A stretch of 64,000 nucleotides of DNA from positions 1 through 64,000 of the forward strand of contig CAVPAM010000004.1 of the NCBI GenBank assembly GCA_963701445.1, given 5' to 3'. Of the stretch, positions 45,953-55,811 are shown one piece after another. Every line of letters starts with the position of its first letter. The first letter of the stretch is position 1. The notes beneath the pieces are model-generated. The model saw nothing but the letters and a program-made list of their open reading frames with translations. It was not told where the DNA came from and made no database searches. Position numbers and translations under genes: made by a program. This stretch comes from CAKZLS01 sp963701445. GTDB taxonomy: Bacteria > Pseudomonadota > Alphaproteobacteria > Rhodospirillales > Defluviicoccaceae.

Positions 45953-47926
45953 TCATGTCCCGATTACGCCACCACCCTTTTTGACGATCACCTGTAGCGA
46001 TGGTCGGGGCGGCAGGTTCTGCTGGAAATCCGGCCACCGGGTGGATGGATTGTCGAACGTGGACCCGTCGGTATCGGCCGGGTGCTGAACGGCGACGAAC
46101 AGCGCGGTATCGTCGGGGTTGAACTCTGGTCCGCACAATTCGGCGCCTAGCGGGGTGCGATAGAAGTGGCGGGTCAGCGCGCGGGCCGGCCCCTCCGTTT
46201 CGGCGCCCCACAGTCCGTCCGCCAGACCGGCCTTGGGCGCGCCGTCCGTGGCGATCCACACGCGTCCCGACGTGTCGAACGCCACGTTGTCCGGCGCCGA
46301 CAGCCATCCATTCGCCGTCACGTCCGGGTGGTACCGCGCGCCGTCCTCCGGCTTGGCCGGATCGCCGCACAGGACGAAGATATCCCAGGTGAACTCGTTC
46401 GCGGCGTGATCCTTGTCGGCGCCCCTGCCGCCCGGCGGAATCATTTCGATCAGATGGCCGTGCGGGTTGGGGCCGCGCGGATTGGCCGCGTCGATTCCAT
46501 CTTCCTTGCGCTTGGAGTTGTTGGTGAGGTTCATGTAGACGACCCCGGTCACCGGGTTCGGCTCCACGTCCTCGGGACGGTCCATGGGCGTGGCGCCCAG
46601 CAGATCGGCGGCGCGGCGGGTTTCAATCAGCACGTCGGCCTGGCTGGCGAACCCGTTTTCCTTGGTCAGCGGGCCGGTGCCGAAAACCAGCGGAAGCCAG
46701 TTGAGCTTTCCATCCTCGTGGAACTTGGCCACGTAAAGCGTTCCGTCGTCCAACAGATCGCGGTTCCTGGCCCGGTCGGCGGGATCGAAGCGGCCGTTGG
46801 TGACGAATTTGTAGACATAATCGAACCGCTCGTCGTCTCCGGTGTACGCGACCACGCGGCCATCCTTGTTGACCACGGTGGTGGCGCCTTCGTGCTTGAA
46901 ACGGCCGAGCGCGGTCCGCTTCACCGGCGTGGAGGCAGGGTCGTAGGGGTCGAATTCCACCATCCAGCCGAACTTGTTGGGTTCGTTGGGGTCCTTTTCC
47001 ACGTCGAACCGGTCATGGTAGCGCGACCACGCATAGCTGCTCTCGGGCTTCAGGCCATACCGCTTGTAGTTCCGGGCCTCCGAGGTTTTTTCGGGGTCGC
47101 CGCCGAAATAGCCGTGAAAATTCTCCTCGGCGAACAGGATGGTGCCCCACGGCGTCTTGCCGCCGGCGCAGTTGTTGAGGGTGCCGGTCACCTGGGTGCC
47201 GGTGGGATCGGTATTGGTCTTCAGCCGGTCATGCCCGGCGGCCGGCCCCGAGATCGCGCACGGCGTTCCGAGGGCGCTGATCCGGCGGGCATAGGCGCTC
47301 GGACGGACCACGGACCATGTGTTCGTCGCGTTGTCGCGGATGACCTCAATCACGGCGTGGCCGTGAGCGGCCATTTCCACATCCACCTGGTCCTTGGTGA
47401 GCTTGTCCAGCTCGCCGTCGGCGATGCCGGGAAACATCAGGTGAGCGTTGGTGTACTCGAAATTGACGCAGAGCAGGCCGTGGTCGGCGTTGTTCGAACC
47501 CGCCGGCAGCGGCATGAAGCCGACATAATCGTTGTTGTAGCCCCACTGGCCGCCCTGGGCCTCGGCCGTCTGGTTGAGCGGATCGAGAGCGGGGGCGTCC
47601 GCCATCACCGGGTCGCCCCAGCGAATGAGAGTCTGGACCTCGTAGCCGTCGGCGACCGCGTGGGTCTCGGTCATGCCGTGCGGCAATTCGGGGAACGTCA
47701 GCTCTCCCGCGCTTTCGGCCCGTGCCGGGCGGCCGGCAAACGAGCCGCTCACGGAGCCGATCACGGACACGGCGGCGACCGCCGAGAGGCCCTTGAGCGC
47801 CTGCCGCCGGCTGTATCGCCCGACGATCACATCGCCGATGGTCGGCTCGAGCGAGGCGTTCGACGGGATATCGTCGTCATCGACTCGCCCCAGGTCGGTT
47901 TCCGGAACGTCTTGCCTTCGAGTCAT
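45953..47926 (-). CDS. phoX: PhoX-family alkaline phosphatase, Tat-exported
   Basis: 657 residues from the ATG at 47926, ten bases after AGGAGG; an ATG 30 bases earlier is an alternative. A twin-arginine signal YSRRQALKGLSAVAAVSVIG starts near 47 and is preceded by about 45 residues of unusual polar leader. PhoX blocks include NCAGGKTPWGTILFAEENFHG, RHDxx-type ligand regions, RPEDVEPNPVTGVVYMNLT and CGPEFNPDDTALFVAVQHP. PhoX enzymes are calcium/iron phosphatases that release phosphate in the periplasm, often under phosphate starvation. No Pho box was recognised upstream. Confidence 0.9.
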   Translation of the reverse strand: MTRRQDVPETDLGRVDDDDIPSNASLEPTIGDVIVGRYSRRQALKGLSAVAAVSVIGSVSGSFAGRPARAESAGELTFPELPHGMTETHAVADGYEVQTLIRWGDPVMADAPALDPLNQTAEAQGGQWGYNNDYVGFMPLPAGSNNADHGLLCVNFEYTNAHLMFPGIADGELDKLTKDQVDVEMAAHGHAVIEVIRDNATNTWSVVRPSAYARRISALGTPCAISGPAAGHDRLKTNTDPTGTQVTGTLNNCAGGKTPWGTILFAEENFHGYFGGDPEKTSEARNYKRYGLKPESSYAWSRYHDRFDVEKDPNEPNKFGWMVEFDPYDPASTPVKRTALGRFKHEGATTVVNKDGRVVAYTGDDERFDYVYKFVTNGRFDPADRARNRDLLDDGTLYVAKFHEDGKLNWLPLVFGTGPLTKENGFASQADVLIETRRAADLLGATPMDRPEDVEPNPVTGVVYMNLTNNSKRKEDGIDAANPRGPNPHGHLIEMIPPGGRGADKDHAANEFTWDIFVLCGDPAKPEDGARYHPDVTANGWLSAPDNVAFDTSGRVWIATDGAPKAGLADGLWGAETEGPARALTRHFYRTPLGAELCGPEFNPDDTALFVAVQHPADTDGSTFDNPSTRWPDFQQNLPPRPSLQVIVKKGGGVIGT

Positions 47927-48108
47927 CTTTGAAAAACCTCCTCGTACTGGCTCCATGCCGTTTGCGCCGAGGTTCCGCGAACCTCCGATTCATAACATAG
48001 GGGGCCATGATGAACCCTATATGACAACTCCGTGGCGAATTGATTGCAGCGCCGCGAATTCGCCTCGCCGGCGACGCGCGGCTGGCCCATGCGGCGGGAC
48101 CGGCCAGT

Positions 48109-48137
48109 TTGACGTTTACGTTAACGTCGATTAGGTT
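48109..48137 (+). promoter_or_regulatory. Promoter overlapped by a LiuR-like palindrome, upstream of acyl-CoA dehydrogenase
   Basis: TTGACG (48109-48114) and TAGGTT (48132-48137) are 17 bases apart, 45 bases before the ATG at 48183. Over the -35 and spacer lies an 18-base near-palindrome at 48111-48128 (GACGTTTACGTTAACGTC) that matches its own reverse complement at 16 of 18 positions. It resembles operators described for the MerR-type regulator LiuR of branched-chain and fatty acid use in proteobacteria, as I recall them. The position fits repression. Confidence 0.5.
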
Positions 48138-48182
48138 GAATGCCGCCGATTTAGGCAACGCCGGAGAGGAGAACCAGCCCCC

Positions 48183-49976
48183 ATGACCTACACAGCGCCC
48201 CTGGCCGACATGCGGTTCGTGATGAACGAATTGGCCGATTTTCATGCCGTTCGATCATTGCCGGGGCACGAAGACGTGACGCCTGACCTGGTCGACGCCA
48301 TCCTCGACGAAGCGGCGAAATTCGGATCCGAGGTGCTCGCGCCCATCAACGCAGTCGGCGATCGTCAGGGATGCGTGTTCGAGAACGGCGTGGTGCGCAC
48401 CGCCGAAGGTTTCCGAGAAGCTTATGCCCAGTTCGTGGAAACCGGCTGGCATACGCTGCCGTTCGAGCCGGAGTACGGCGGACAGGGACTGCCGCTGCTG
48501 GTGTCCACGGCGGTGTCGGAAATCTGGACGGCCGCGAACATGGCGTTCGGGCTGTGCCCCATGCTGACCCAGGCGGGAGCGGAACTGCTGTCGGTGCATG
48601 GCACCGACGAAATGAAGACCACCTACTTGGCGAAAATGGTGTCGGGCGAATGGGCCGGCACCATGAACCTGACCGAACCGCAGGCCGGATCGGACCTCGC
48701 GCGAAATCGCACCCGGGCAGTCCCGGAGGGCGATCACTACCGCGTCTCGGGTCAGAAGATTTTCATCACATACGGCGAGCACGATCTGACCGAGAACATC
48801 ATTCACATGGTGCTGGCGCGCACGCCCGACGCGCCCCCGGGACTCAAGGGCATCTCCCTGTTCCTGGTTCCGAAGTTCCTGGTCAACGACGACGGTCGAC
48901 CGGGACGGCGCAACGACGTGCGCTGCGTCTCGATCGAACACAAGCTCGGGATCAACGGGAGTCCCACGGCGGTGATGTCGTTCGGCGACGACGGCGGCGC
49001 CGTGGGCTACCTGGTCGGCGAGGAAAACCACGGACTGGACCTGATGTTCATGATGATGAACAACGCGCGCCTGGCGGTGGGACTTGAGGGCGTGGGCATC
49101 GCCGACCGCGCGTATCAGCAAGCCCGGAGCTATGCCGCCGACCGGATCCAGGGCCGGATGCTCGGCTCCGACGATCCGTCACCGGTCTCGATCATTCATC
49201 ACCCGGAAGTCCAGCGCATGCTGCTGTCCATGAAGAGCCAGACGGAGGCGGCGCGGGCGCTCACGTATTTCACCGCCGCCAATCTCGACCTCGGCAAGCA
49301 CCATCCGGAGCCGCGGGCGGCCGCCCGGCACAAGGCGCTGGTCGACCTTCTGACACCGGTGGTCAAGGCCTGGTCCACCGACATCGGCATCGAGGTGGCC
49401 AACACCAGCATCCAGGTGCACGGCGGAATGGGATACATCGAGGAGAGTGGCGTGCCGCAGCACCTGCGCGACGCCCGCATCGCGGCGATCTACGAGGGAA
49501 CCAACGGAATCCAGGCGATCGATCTGGTGGGGCGCAAGGTCGCCCGTGACAACGGCGCCACCATTACCGGGCTCATCGCCACCATGCGGGAGTTCGACGG
49601 GGAACTTGGCAAGGTCGCCGGCGAGGACGTGGCCGCGATCCGCGCCCAGTTGCGCCACGCCGTTCAGGACATGGCGGACTCCACCGACTGGCTGCTCAAG
49701 ACCTATTCCGAGCACCCGCGCCGCGTCACCGCCGGGGCCGCCCATTACCTGCGGCTGCTGGGCATCGTCGCCGGCGGCTGGTTGATGGCGAAGTCGGCGG
49801 CGGTCGCCGAGCGTCGGCTGGCGGCGGGCGACGGCGACCCGGCGTTCCTCCGCTCGAAACTGGTGTCCGCGCGGTTCTTCTCGGACAACTATATGGCGCA
49901 GAGCGGCGCGCTCCGGGACATGTTCGTCAAGGGCTGGGCGGCGATCCACGCGGTCGATCCTGAACATACCTTCTAG
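48183..49976 (+). CDS. Acyl-CoA dehydrogenase (DmdC-like, with extra C-terminal domain)
   Basis: 597 residues, longer than the 380-residue standard. FAD/substrate blocks: GTMNLTEPQAGSDL, ISGQKIFIT-type VSGQKIFITYGEH, VGYLVGEENHGLDLMF, NNARLAVGLEGVGIADRAY, QVHGGMGYIEE and RIAAIYEGTNGIQAIDL, with the usual Glu base in YEGTNG. The last 120 residues form the PF12806-like domain seen in DmdC, FadE-type and phenylacyl-CoA dehydrogenases. DmdC oxidises 3-methylmercaptopropionyl-CoA, but many DmdC-like proteins use fatty acyl-CoA. A ribosome site GGAGAGGAG precedes the ATG. Confidence 0.9.
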   Translation: MTYTAPLADMRFVMNELADFHAVRSLPGHEDVTPDLVDAILDEAAKFGSEVLAPINAVGDRQGCVFENGVVRTAEGFREAYAQFVETGWHTLPFEPEYGGQGLPLLVSTAVSEIWTAANMAFGLCPMLTQAGAELLSVHGTDEMKTTYLAKMVSGEWAGTMNLTEPQAGSDLARNRTRAVPEGDHYRVSGQKIFITYGEHDLTENIIHMVLARTPDAPPGLKGISLFLVPKFLVNDDGRPGRRNDVRCVSIEHKLGINGSPTAVMSFGDDGGAVGYLVGEENHGLDLMFMMMNNARLAVGLEGVGIADRAYQQARSYAADRIQGRMLGSDDPSPVSIIHHPEVQRMLLSMKSQTEAARALTYFTAANLDLGKHHPEPRAAARHKALVDLLTPVVKAWSTDIGIEVANTSIQVHGGMGYIEESGVPQHLRDARIAAIYEGTNGIQAIDLVGRKVARDNGATITGLIATMREFDGELGKVAGEDVAAIRAQLRHAVQDMADSTDWLLKTYSEHPRRVTAGAAHYLRLLGIVAGGWLMAKSAAVAERRLAAGDGDPAFLRSKLVSARFFSDNYMAQSGALRDMFVKGWAAIHAVDPEHTF

Positions 49977-50246
49977 TCTCGCGGCCCGTATCCGGTATAA
50001 ATCGGGTCGGGACGCGGGGACCGGCACCGAGAGTTGTTGCCCTTCGGGGCATTGTCGGCCGAAAATCGTCACTCCGGCCTTGAAAAGGCGGGCAAAGGGG
50101 AAGACCCTGCAAACGCATGATTCGCATGGCCGGTGAATGTTGATCGCGAGACGGTCCTTGAACGGATGTCACACATCGTGACTCCCGCTGGGGACCGAAC
50201 AACAACAAGGCTTTGGGAATGAACAAAACCTAAGCGCCGGAGCACG

Positions 50247-52532
50247 ATGGGCGGGACTCTTCAGGGGACGGCGGGATTGTCAAGGATTGCGATTGAGTTT
50301 GCCGGCGAACAGCGCGGCCATCGCCGCGCAAGGCGGCTTCCTCGCGCCGGCCGGCGGCCTTATATCTCGACTTTCGTCGCGGTCGCCGCCGCCTTTCTGT
50401 TGAACCTTCTGTGCGGCGTGACCGCGTTCGCCGCCGACGCGGGCTCCGGCGGCGAGGCCGAAGAGCCGCCCATTCTGTTCACCGCCGACCAACTAACGCA
50501 TGACCGCGAACTGGGCATCACGACGGCAAGCGGAAACGTGGAAATCATTCGTGGCGACCGTATCCTGCTCGCCGACACCGTCACCTACAACGCGCCCCGG
50601 GATTTTATCACCGCATCGGGGAATATCGCGCTCGTGGAACCTTCGGGCGACGTTCTGTTCGCCAATTACATGGAGCTCACGGGCGACCTGAAGACCGGCG
50701 CGATCGAGAGCTTTCGGGCGATCCTCTCGGACGGCACCCGTATGGCCGCCGCCACCGGCAACCGCACGGACGGCAATCGAACCGAGATGAACAAGGGCGT
50801 CTATTCACCGTGCGATCTCTGTCCCGAAGATCCGATGGCGCCGCCCATCTGGCAAATCAAGGCGGTAAGAGTCATCCACGATCAGGAAGACCAAACCGTG
50901 GAGTTCAGGCACGCCTGGCTGGAGTTGGCCGGGGTTCCCATCTTCTACACGCCTTACCTGTCGCAACCGGACCCGACGGTGAAACGCAAAACAGGGTTTC
51001 TTCCGCCCGATTTCGGGATTTCGTCGGATCTGGGAGGCATCCTGCAAATCCCATACTTTTGGGCGATCACCCCCTATAGCGACCTGACCCTGGCGCCGGC
51101 CTTCACCACCAACGAGGGTCCCCTGTTGGAGGCCGAGTATCGCCATCGGCTGACGCGCGGCGAACTGCTGTTCCAGGGCAGCATCACCAACGATTCGACG
51201 AACACCACGCGCGGTCACGTTTTCAGCAACTTCCGTTACGACATCGACGACACCTGGCGCGCCGGCTTGGATGTCAACCGCGCCTCGGACCGGACCTATC
51301 TGCGGAAATACGATTTCAGCGACGAACGGACCCTGACCTCGCGCGTGTTCGCCGAGGGGTTCCGGGGACGGAACTATCTGGCCGCCAACGGATACGCCTT
51401 CGACACCATGGATTCGGACGTCAATCAGAACACGCTGCCCTTCGTCTTTCCCATGGCCGACTACAATTTCGTCAGCCGGCCCGACAGGTTCGGTGGCCGC
51501 GCCACGATGGACATGAATCTCGCGGTCCTCACCCGCGACAAAGGCAACGATACCCAGAGGCTGTCCAGCCGCCTCGGATGGGAAATTCCGTTCTTCGGTC
51601 CCGTCGGCGACCTTCTGACCTTCTCGACCGCGCTATGGACCGACGGTTATCATGTTTCCGACCTTGAAAGATCCAGCGGGCGGAGTGACTACACGGGCTA
51701 TTCCGGCCGCGTGTTCCCCCAGGCGAGCCTGCAATGGCAAATGCCCTTTATCCGCGACAGCGACTTCATCACGCAGGTGATCGAGCCGACGGTCGAGTTC
51801 GTCGCCGCTCCCGACTGGGGCAATCCCGAGAAAATCCCGGACAACGACAGCGAGGCATTCAATTTCGACGAAAGCAACGTCTTCGGATTCAAGCGTTTTC
51901 CCGGCCTCGACCGGGTCGATCAGGGCACACGCGTCAACTATGGAGTGAATTGGCGGCTGTTGGGCGCCGGCGACGCGACCGCGAATATCTTCGTCGGTCA
52001 GGTCTATCAGTTTCAGACCGACGACGATGTGTTCTCCGACAGCTCGGGCCTTGGCGACAACGTCTCCGATTTCGTCGGCGCCATCGAGATTTCCCCCAAG
52101 CAATACATCGACCTCTCGTACCGGACGCGCCTCAACAAGGACGATTTGACCGCGAGGCGGAACGAACTGGGTTGGCGGCTCGGCGTCGACGCCCTCAACG
52201 TCGTGGGCAACTACGTCTTTTTCGATGAACAAAGCAGCGAGGACGTCGACACCCGCGAAGAAATCAATACCGCGCTCAGGGCGCAGTTGAGCCGCTACTG
52301 GCGGACCCGCGTTTTCGGTACGCGCGACCTGCGAAGCGGAACCAACCGTATTCTCGGGGTCGGGTTGACCTACGAGGACGAGTGCCTCGAATTCGGCATC
52401 GAGTACTCGCACCGCGATTTCGAGGACGACGATATCGAGGAGTCGGACTCGGTGTTTTTCCGGATCGCCTTCAAGACGCTCGGGAAGGTGGAAACCGGAT
52501 TCAAGCACAGGGCGGGGAATTTCGGCGGTTGA
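50247..52532 (+). CDS. lptD: LPS-assembly outer-membrane protein LptD
   Basis: 761 residues. The N-terminus is long and basic before a hydrophobic signal (FVAVAAAFLLNLLCGVTAFA), so the true start may lie further in. The OstA/LptA-like jellyroll covers about 75-200 (FTADQLTHDRELGITTASGN, VEIIRGDRILLADTV). The remainder is the beta-barrel with GVPIFYTPYLSQPDPTVKR, TGFLPPDFGISSDLGG and a C-terminal strand DDDIEESDSVFFRIAF. LptD with LptE inserts LPS into the outer leaflet. First gene of an operon-like run with surA, pdxA and rsmA, as in many alphaproteobacteria; lptF and lptG are not adjacent here. Confidence 0.9.
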   Translation: MGGTLQGTAGLSRIAIEFAGEQRGHRRARRLPRAGRRPYISTFVAVAAAFLLNLLCGVTAFAADAGSGGEAEEPPILFTADQLTHDRELGITTASGNVEIIRGDRILLADTVTYNAPRDFITASGNIALVEPSGDVLFANYMELTGDLKTGAIESFRAILSDGTRMAAATGNRTDGNRTEMNKGVYSPCDLCPEDPMAPPIWQIKAVRVIHDQEDQTVEFRHAWLELAGVPIFYTPYLSQPDPTVKRKTGFLPPDFGISSDLGGILQIPYFWAITPYSDLTLAPAFTTNEGPLLEAEYRHRLTRGELLFQGSITNDSTNTTRGHVFSNFRYDIDDTWRAGLDVNRASDRTYLRKYDFSDERTLTSRVFAEGFRGRNYLAANGYAFDTMDSDVNQNTLPFVFPMADYNFVSRPDRFGGRATMDMNLAVLTRDKGNDTQRLSSRLGWEIPFFGPVGDLLTFSTALWTDGYHVSDLERSSGRSDYTGYSGRVFPQASLQWQMPFIRDSDFITQVIEPTVEFVAAPDWGNPEKIPDNDSEAFNFDESNVFGFKRFPGLDRVDQGTRVNYGVNWRLLGAGDATANIFVGQVYQFQTDDDVFSDSSGLGDNVSDFVGAIEISPKQYIDLSYRTRLNKDDLTARRNELGWRLGVDALNVVGNYVFFDEQSSEDVDTREEINTALRAQLSRYWRTRVFGTRDLRSGTNRILGVGLTYEDECLEFGIEYSHRDFEDDDIEESDSVFFRIAFKTLGKVETGFKHRAGNFGG

Positions 52533-52652
52533 CGCGCGCCTTTCCGCGGCACCGGACGTTCGCCGATGGTGACCCTCGGTCTTGGACCGCGTATGATCGA
52601 CGGGAAAAGATGAAGACGCATCCTGACGTTTGAACATTACCTCGAAAGCACC

Positions 52653-53928
52653 ATGAAAAAGCTTCTTGTCGGTATCGCGTTGATCGTTGCGACCGGGTTG
52701 GCGGTTCTCATGCCCGACACCCGTGTCCTTGCCCAGCAAGGGCTCCGGATCGCGGCGATCGTCAACGACGACGTCATATCGGTCCACGACCTCGAAAACC
52801 GGCTGGCGCTGACGATGGTCACCTCCAATGTGGACGATCGGCCCGAGGTGCGGCAACGGATCGCCCCTCAAATCCTGCGCTCCCTGATCGACGAGCGCCT
52901 GAAGGTGCAGGAGGCGAGACGGCTCAACGTGGTCGTCACCAAGAAGGAAATCGACGACGCCCTCGACCGAATTGCGCGGCAGGTCAAAATGTCCCCCGAG
53001 GAATTGCCCCGGTTTCTGGGCAGCAGGGGGGTGAAAATGGCGACGCTGATCGATCAGGTGGAGGCCGAAATCGGCTGGATCAAGACGGTCAACCGCCTGG
53101 AAGGCAGCCGGATACAGATCGGCGAGGACGAAATCGACACCGAAATGGCGCGTGTGCGCCAGAACGCCGGCGCGCCGGAATTCCGGGTGGCGGATATCTT
53201 CCTGCCCGTGGACAGCCCGGCGGCGGAGGCGGAGGTCAGACAGCTCGCGGAGCGGCTGCTGGGTCAGCTCACCCAGGGCGCGAGCTTTCCGTCGCTGGCG
53301 CGTAACTTCTCGCAGGCCGCCTCGGCGGCATTGGGCGGTGACCTCGGCTGGATCCGGCGTGGACAGTTGCCCGAGCAATTGGACGCCGTACTGCCCGCAG
53401 ATGGTGCCCGGCGAAGTCTCGGCGCCGATTCGGACGCCGGCGGGGTATTCCTTGCTGCTGATGATCGACAAGCGCGTGTCCGAGGGTCTGGCGGAGGGAC
53501 AGGTGATCGTGACCCTCTCCAGGCTGTCGCTGCCGTTGCCGGCCAATCCGCCGCAACAGCAGGTCGCCGAACGTCTGCAGACGGCACGGACGTTGAGCCA
53601 GGGGGTTCAAACATGCGCCGAACTGGAAGCCGCCGGCCGCCAGGCGGGAGGAAACCGCTCCGGGGCCATGGGCGAAATGGAGATCGGCCAACTGCCGGAC
53701 CAGCTTCGCCAGTTGGTCCGTCCCCTCAAGACAGGGGAGATGACGCCCCCCTTGCGAACGGATGAGGGCGTCGTGGTCGTAATGGTCTGCGACCGCAGGG
53801 AAGAAGGAAACGTCACCGAGCAGCGGACACTGGTCGAGGGCATGCTTCGCGAACAGAGCCTAACCGCGGCCTCTCAGCGTCATCTCAGGGATCTCCGCCG
53901 CTCGGCCCTCATCGATATCAGGATATGA
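52653..53928 (+). CDS. surA: Periplasmic peptidyl-prolyl isomerase SurA, one frameshift
   Basis: About 424 residues when one C is removed near 53394-53396. Signal peptide LLVGIALIVATGLAVLMP; SurA N-domain (IAAIVNDDVISVHDLENRL, LIDERLKVQEARRLNVVV); parvulin domain (FRVADIFLPVDSP, ASFPSLARNFSQAAS, GGDLGWIRRGQLPEQLD then MVPGEVSAPIRTPAGYSLL after the shift). A second partial isomerase-like segment and the C-terminal helix (LREQSLTAASQRHLRDLRR) follow. It assists outer-membrane protein folding. The stop overlaps the pdxA start (ATGA). Confidence 0.85.
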
Positions 53929-54959
53929 CCCGGGGAGCGGCCGCCGGCCCGGGCGGGGACAAACCCATTGCCTTGACCATGGGCGAGCCCGCCGGTATCG
54001 GCGGCGAAATCACCCTCAAGGCGTGGCTGCGGCGTTCCGGCGCAACAAGCCCGTTCGTGGCCATCGACGACGCGGACCGGCTCCGCCGGCTGGCGGCGTC
54101 CCTGGGCCTGAACGTGCCGGTCCAGGTGGTCGACGCCATCGAGGAGGTGCCCGCCGTCTTCGCTCGCGCGCTGCCGGTTCTTGACCGGCCGCTCGTGGAA
54201 CCGGCGATCCCGGGCAGGCTGAACCCCGCCAACGCACCAGCGGTGATTGGCGCGATCGAAGCGGCGGTGGGCCTCGCGAAAGCGGGAACCGCCGGCGCGG
54301 TGGTCACCAACCCGATCCACAAGAAGGCGCTCTACGAGTCCGGGTTCGCGTTCCCGGGGCACACGGAATTTCTCGCCGCTCTCTGCGAAAACGCGACACC
54401 GGTCATGATGCTGGCGGGACCGACGCTCCGCGTCGTGCCGGTCACCATTCACGTCAGCCTCCGTGCCGCCATCGCCACGTTGAACACCGAGCTGATCATA
54501 AGGACGGCGACGATCACCGACGCCGCCCTCCGGAGCGATTTCGGGATCGAGCGCCCCAGGCTGGCCATCGCCGGTCTGAACCCGCACGCGGGCGAGCAGG
54601 GCGAACTGGGGTCCGAGGAGGCCGAATTGATCGAGCCGGCGGTCGACGCGCTTCGCGGCCACGGCGTCGACGCGTTCGGCCCGCTGCCCCCCGATACCCT
54701 GTTCAGTCCCCGGAGCCGCCGCACCTTCGACGCCGCCATCTGCATGTATCACGATCAGGCGCTGATCCCCCTAAAGGCCCTGGACTTCGACAACGGGGTC
54801 AACGTCACCCTTGGCTTGCCGTTCGTTCGAACCTCGCCCGATCACGGCACCGCGCTGGATATCGCCGGTACCGGCCGGGCCGACGAAAGCAGCCTGATGG
54901 CGTCCCTCGAACTGGCCGCCGCGCTGGCCCGGCGCCGCGCCGGATCGGCCCCCGGGTGA
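53925..54959 (+). CDS. pdxA: 4-hydroxythreonine-4-phosphate dehydrogenase
   Basis: 344 residues. TMGEPAGIGGEITLKAW is the family start; GHTEFLAAL and MYHDQALIPLKALDFDNGVN provide the metal-binding His; FVRTSPDHGTALDIAGTGRAD closes the active site. The enzyme makes the ring precursor of pyridoxal phosphate from 4-hydroxythreonine phosphate using NAD. Starts at an ATG overlapping the surA stop, ends overlapping the rsmA GTG start, so three genes are translationally chained. Confidence 0.95.
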   Translation: MTRGAAAGPGGDKPIALTMGEPAGIGGEITLKAWLRRSGATSPFVAIDDADRLRRLAASLGLNVPVQVVDAIEEVPAVFARALPVLDRPLVEPAIPGRLNPANAPAVIGAIEAAVGLAKAGTAGAVVTNPIHKKALYESGFAFPGHTEFLAALCENATPVMMLAGPTLRVVPVTIHVSLRAAIATLNTELIIRTATITDAALRSDFGIERPRLAIAGLNPHAGEQGELGSEEAELIEPAVDALRGHGVDAFGPLPPDTLFSPRSRRTFDAAICMYHDQALIPLKALDFDNGVNVTLGLPFVRTSPDHGTALDIAGTGRADESSLMASLELAAALARRRAGSAPG

Positions 54960-55798
54960 CGACGGTTCGCCCGCCATTGCCGCCGCTTCGCGACGTCATC
55001 GCCCGGCACAACCTGGCGACGCGACGCTCGCTGGGCCAGCATTTCCTGCTCGATCTCAACCTCACCGGCCGGATCGCCCGGATCGCTGGCGACCTGACCG
55101 GCGTGTCGGTGATCGAAATCGGTCCCGGTCCCGGGGGGCTGACGCGGAGCCTGCTCGAGGCCGGCGCCCCGCTGGTGGTGGCGGTGGAAAAGGACCCGCG
55201 TTGCATTGCCGCCATCGGCGAGCTGGCCGACGCATTTCCGGGGCGGCTGCGCGTCGTCGAGGCCGATGCCCTGGAAGTCGATGTCCGGACCCTGGCGCCG
55301 GCGCCCCGGAAGATCGTCGCCAACCTGCCGTTCAACGTGGGCACGCCCCTGTTGCTCCAATGGCTGCGCGACGCACAGGATTTCCAGCAGTTGACGCTGA
55401 TGTTCCAGAAGGAGGTGGCCGATCGGCTGGTCGCCCCGGCGGGGACCTCCGCCTACGGCCGGCTGTCGGTGATGGCGCAATGGCTTTGCCATGTCCGGCG
55501 CGATTTCGACGTGGATGCCCGGGCCTTCGTTCCGCCGCCACGGGTGGCCTCGACGGTCGTGACCCTGACGCCGCGGGACCGGCCGCTGGCGGCCGCCGAA
55601 CGGCCCATGCTGGAAGCGGTCACCGCGGCGGCGTTCGGCCAGCGCCGCAAGATGCTGCGGCGCAGCCTGAAGCCGCTCGGTATCGATCCGGTCTCCGCCG
55701 GCATCGACCCGACACACCGGGCCGAGGACCTGTCGGTGCATGACTTCTGTGCCCTGGCACGGCTGCTGGCCGCGCACAGAACCCGCGCGCCATCTTGA
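54956..55798 (+). CDS. rsmA: 16S rRNA dimethyladenosine transferase
   Basis: 280 residues from a GTG overlapping pdxA. SAM-binding EIGPGPGGLTRSLLEAG, acidic end of strand 2 (VEKDPRC), and NLPFNVGTPLLLQWL, the NLP(Y/F)N catalytic loop of KsgA/RsmA. The preceding RHNLATRRSLGQHFLLD block is the conserved RNA-binding start. It dimethylates two adjacent adenosines at the 3' end of 16S rRNA. Length matches the family. Confidence 0.95.
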   Translation: MTTVRPPLPPLRDVIARHNLATRRSLGQHFLLDLNLTGRIARIAGDLTGVSVIEIGPGPGGLTRSLLEAGAPLVVAVEKDPRCIAAIGELADAFPGRLRVVEADALEVDVRTLAPAPRKIVANLPFNVGTPLLLQWLRDAQDFQQLTLMFQKEVADRLVAPAGTSAYGRLSVMAQWLCHVRRDFDVDARAFVPPPRVASTVVTLTPRDRPLAAAERPMLEAVTAAAFGQRRKMLRRSLKPLGIDPVSAGIDPTHRAEDLSVHDFCALARLLAAHRTRAPS

Positions 55799-55811
55799 GA
55801 GTGCTCCCGCG

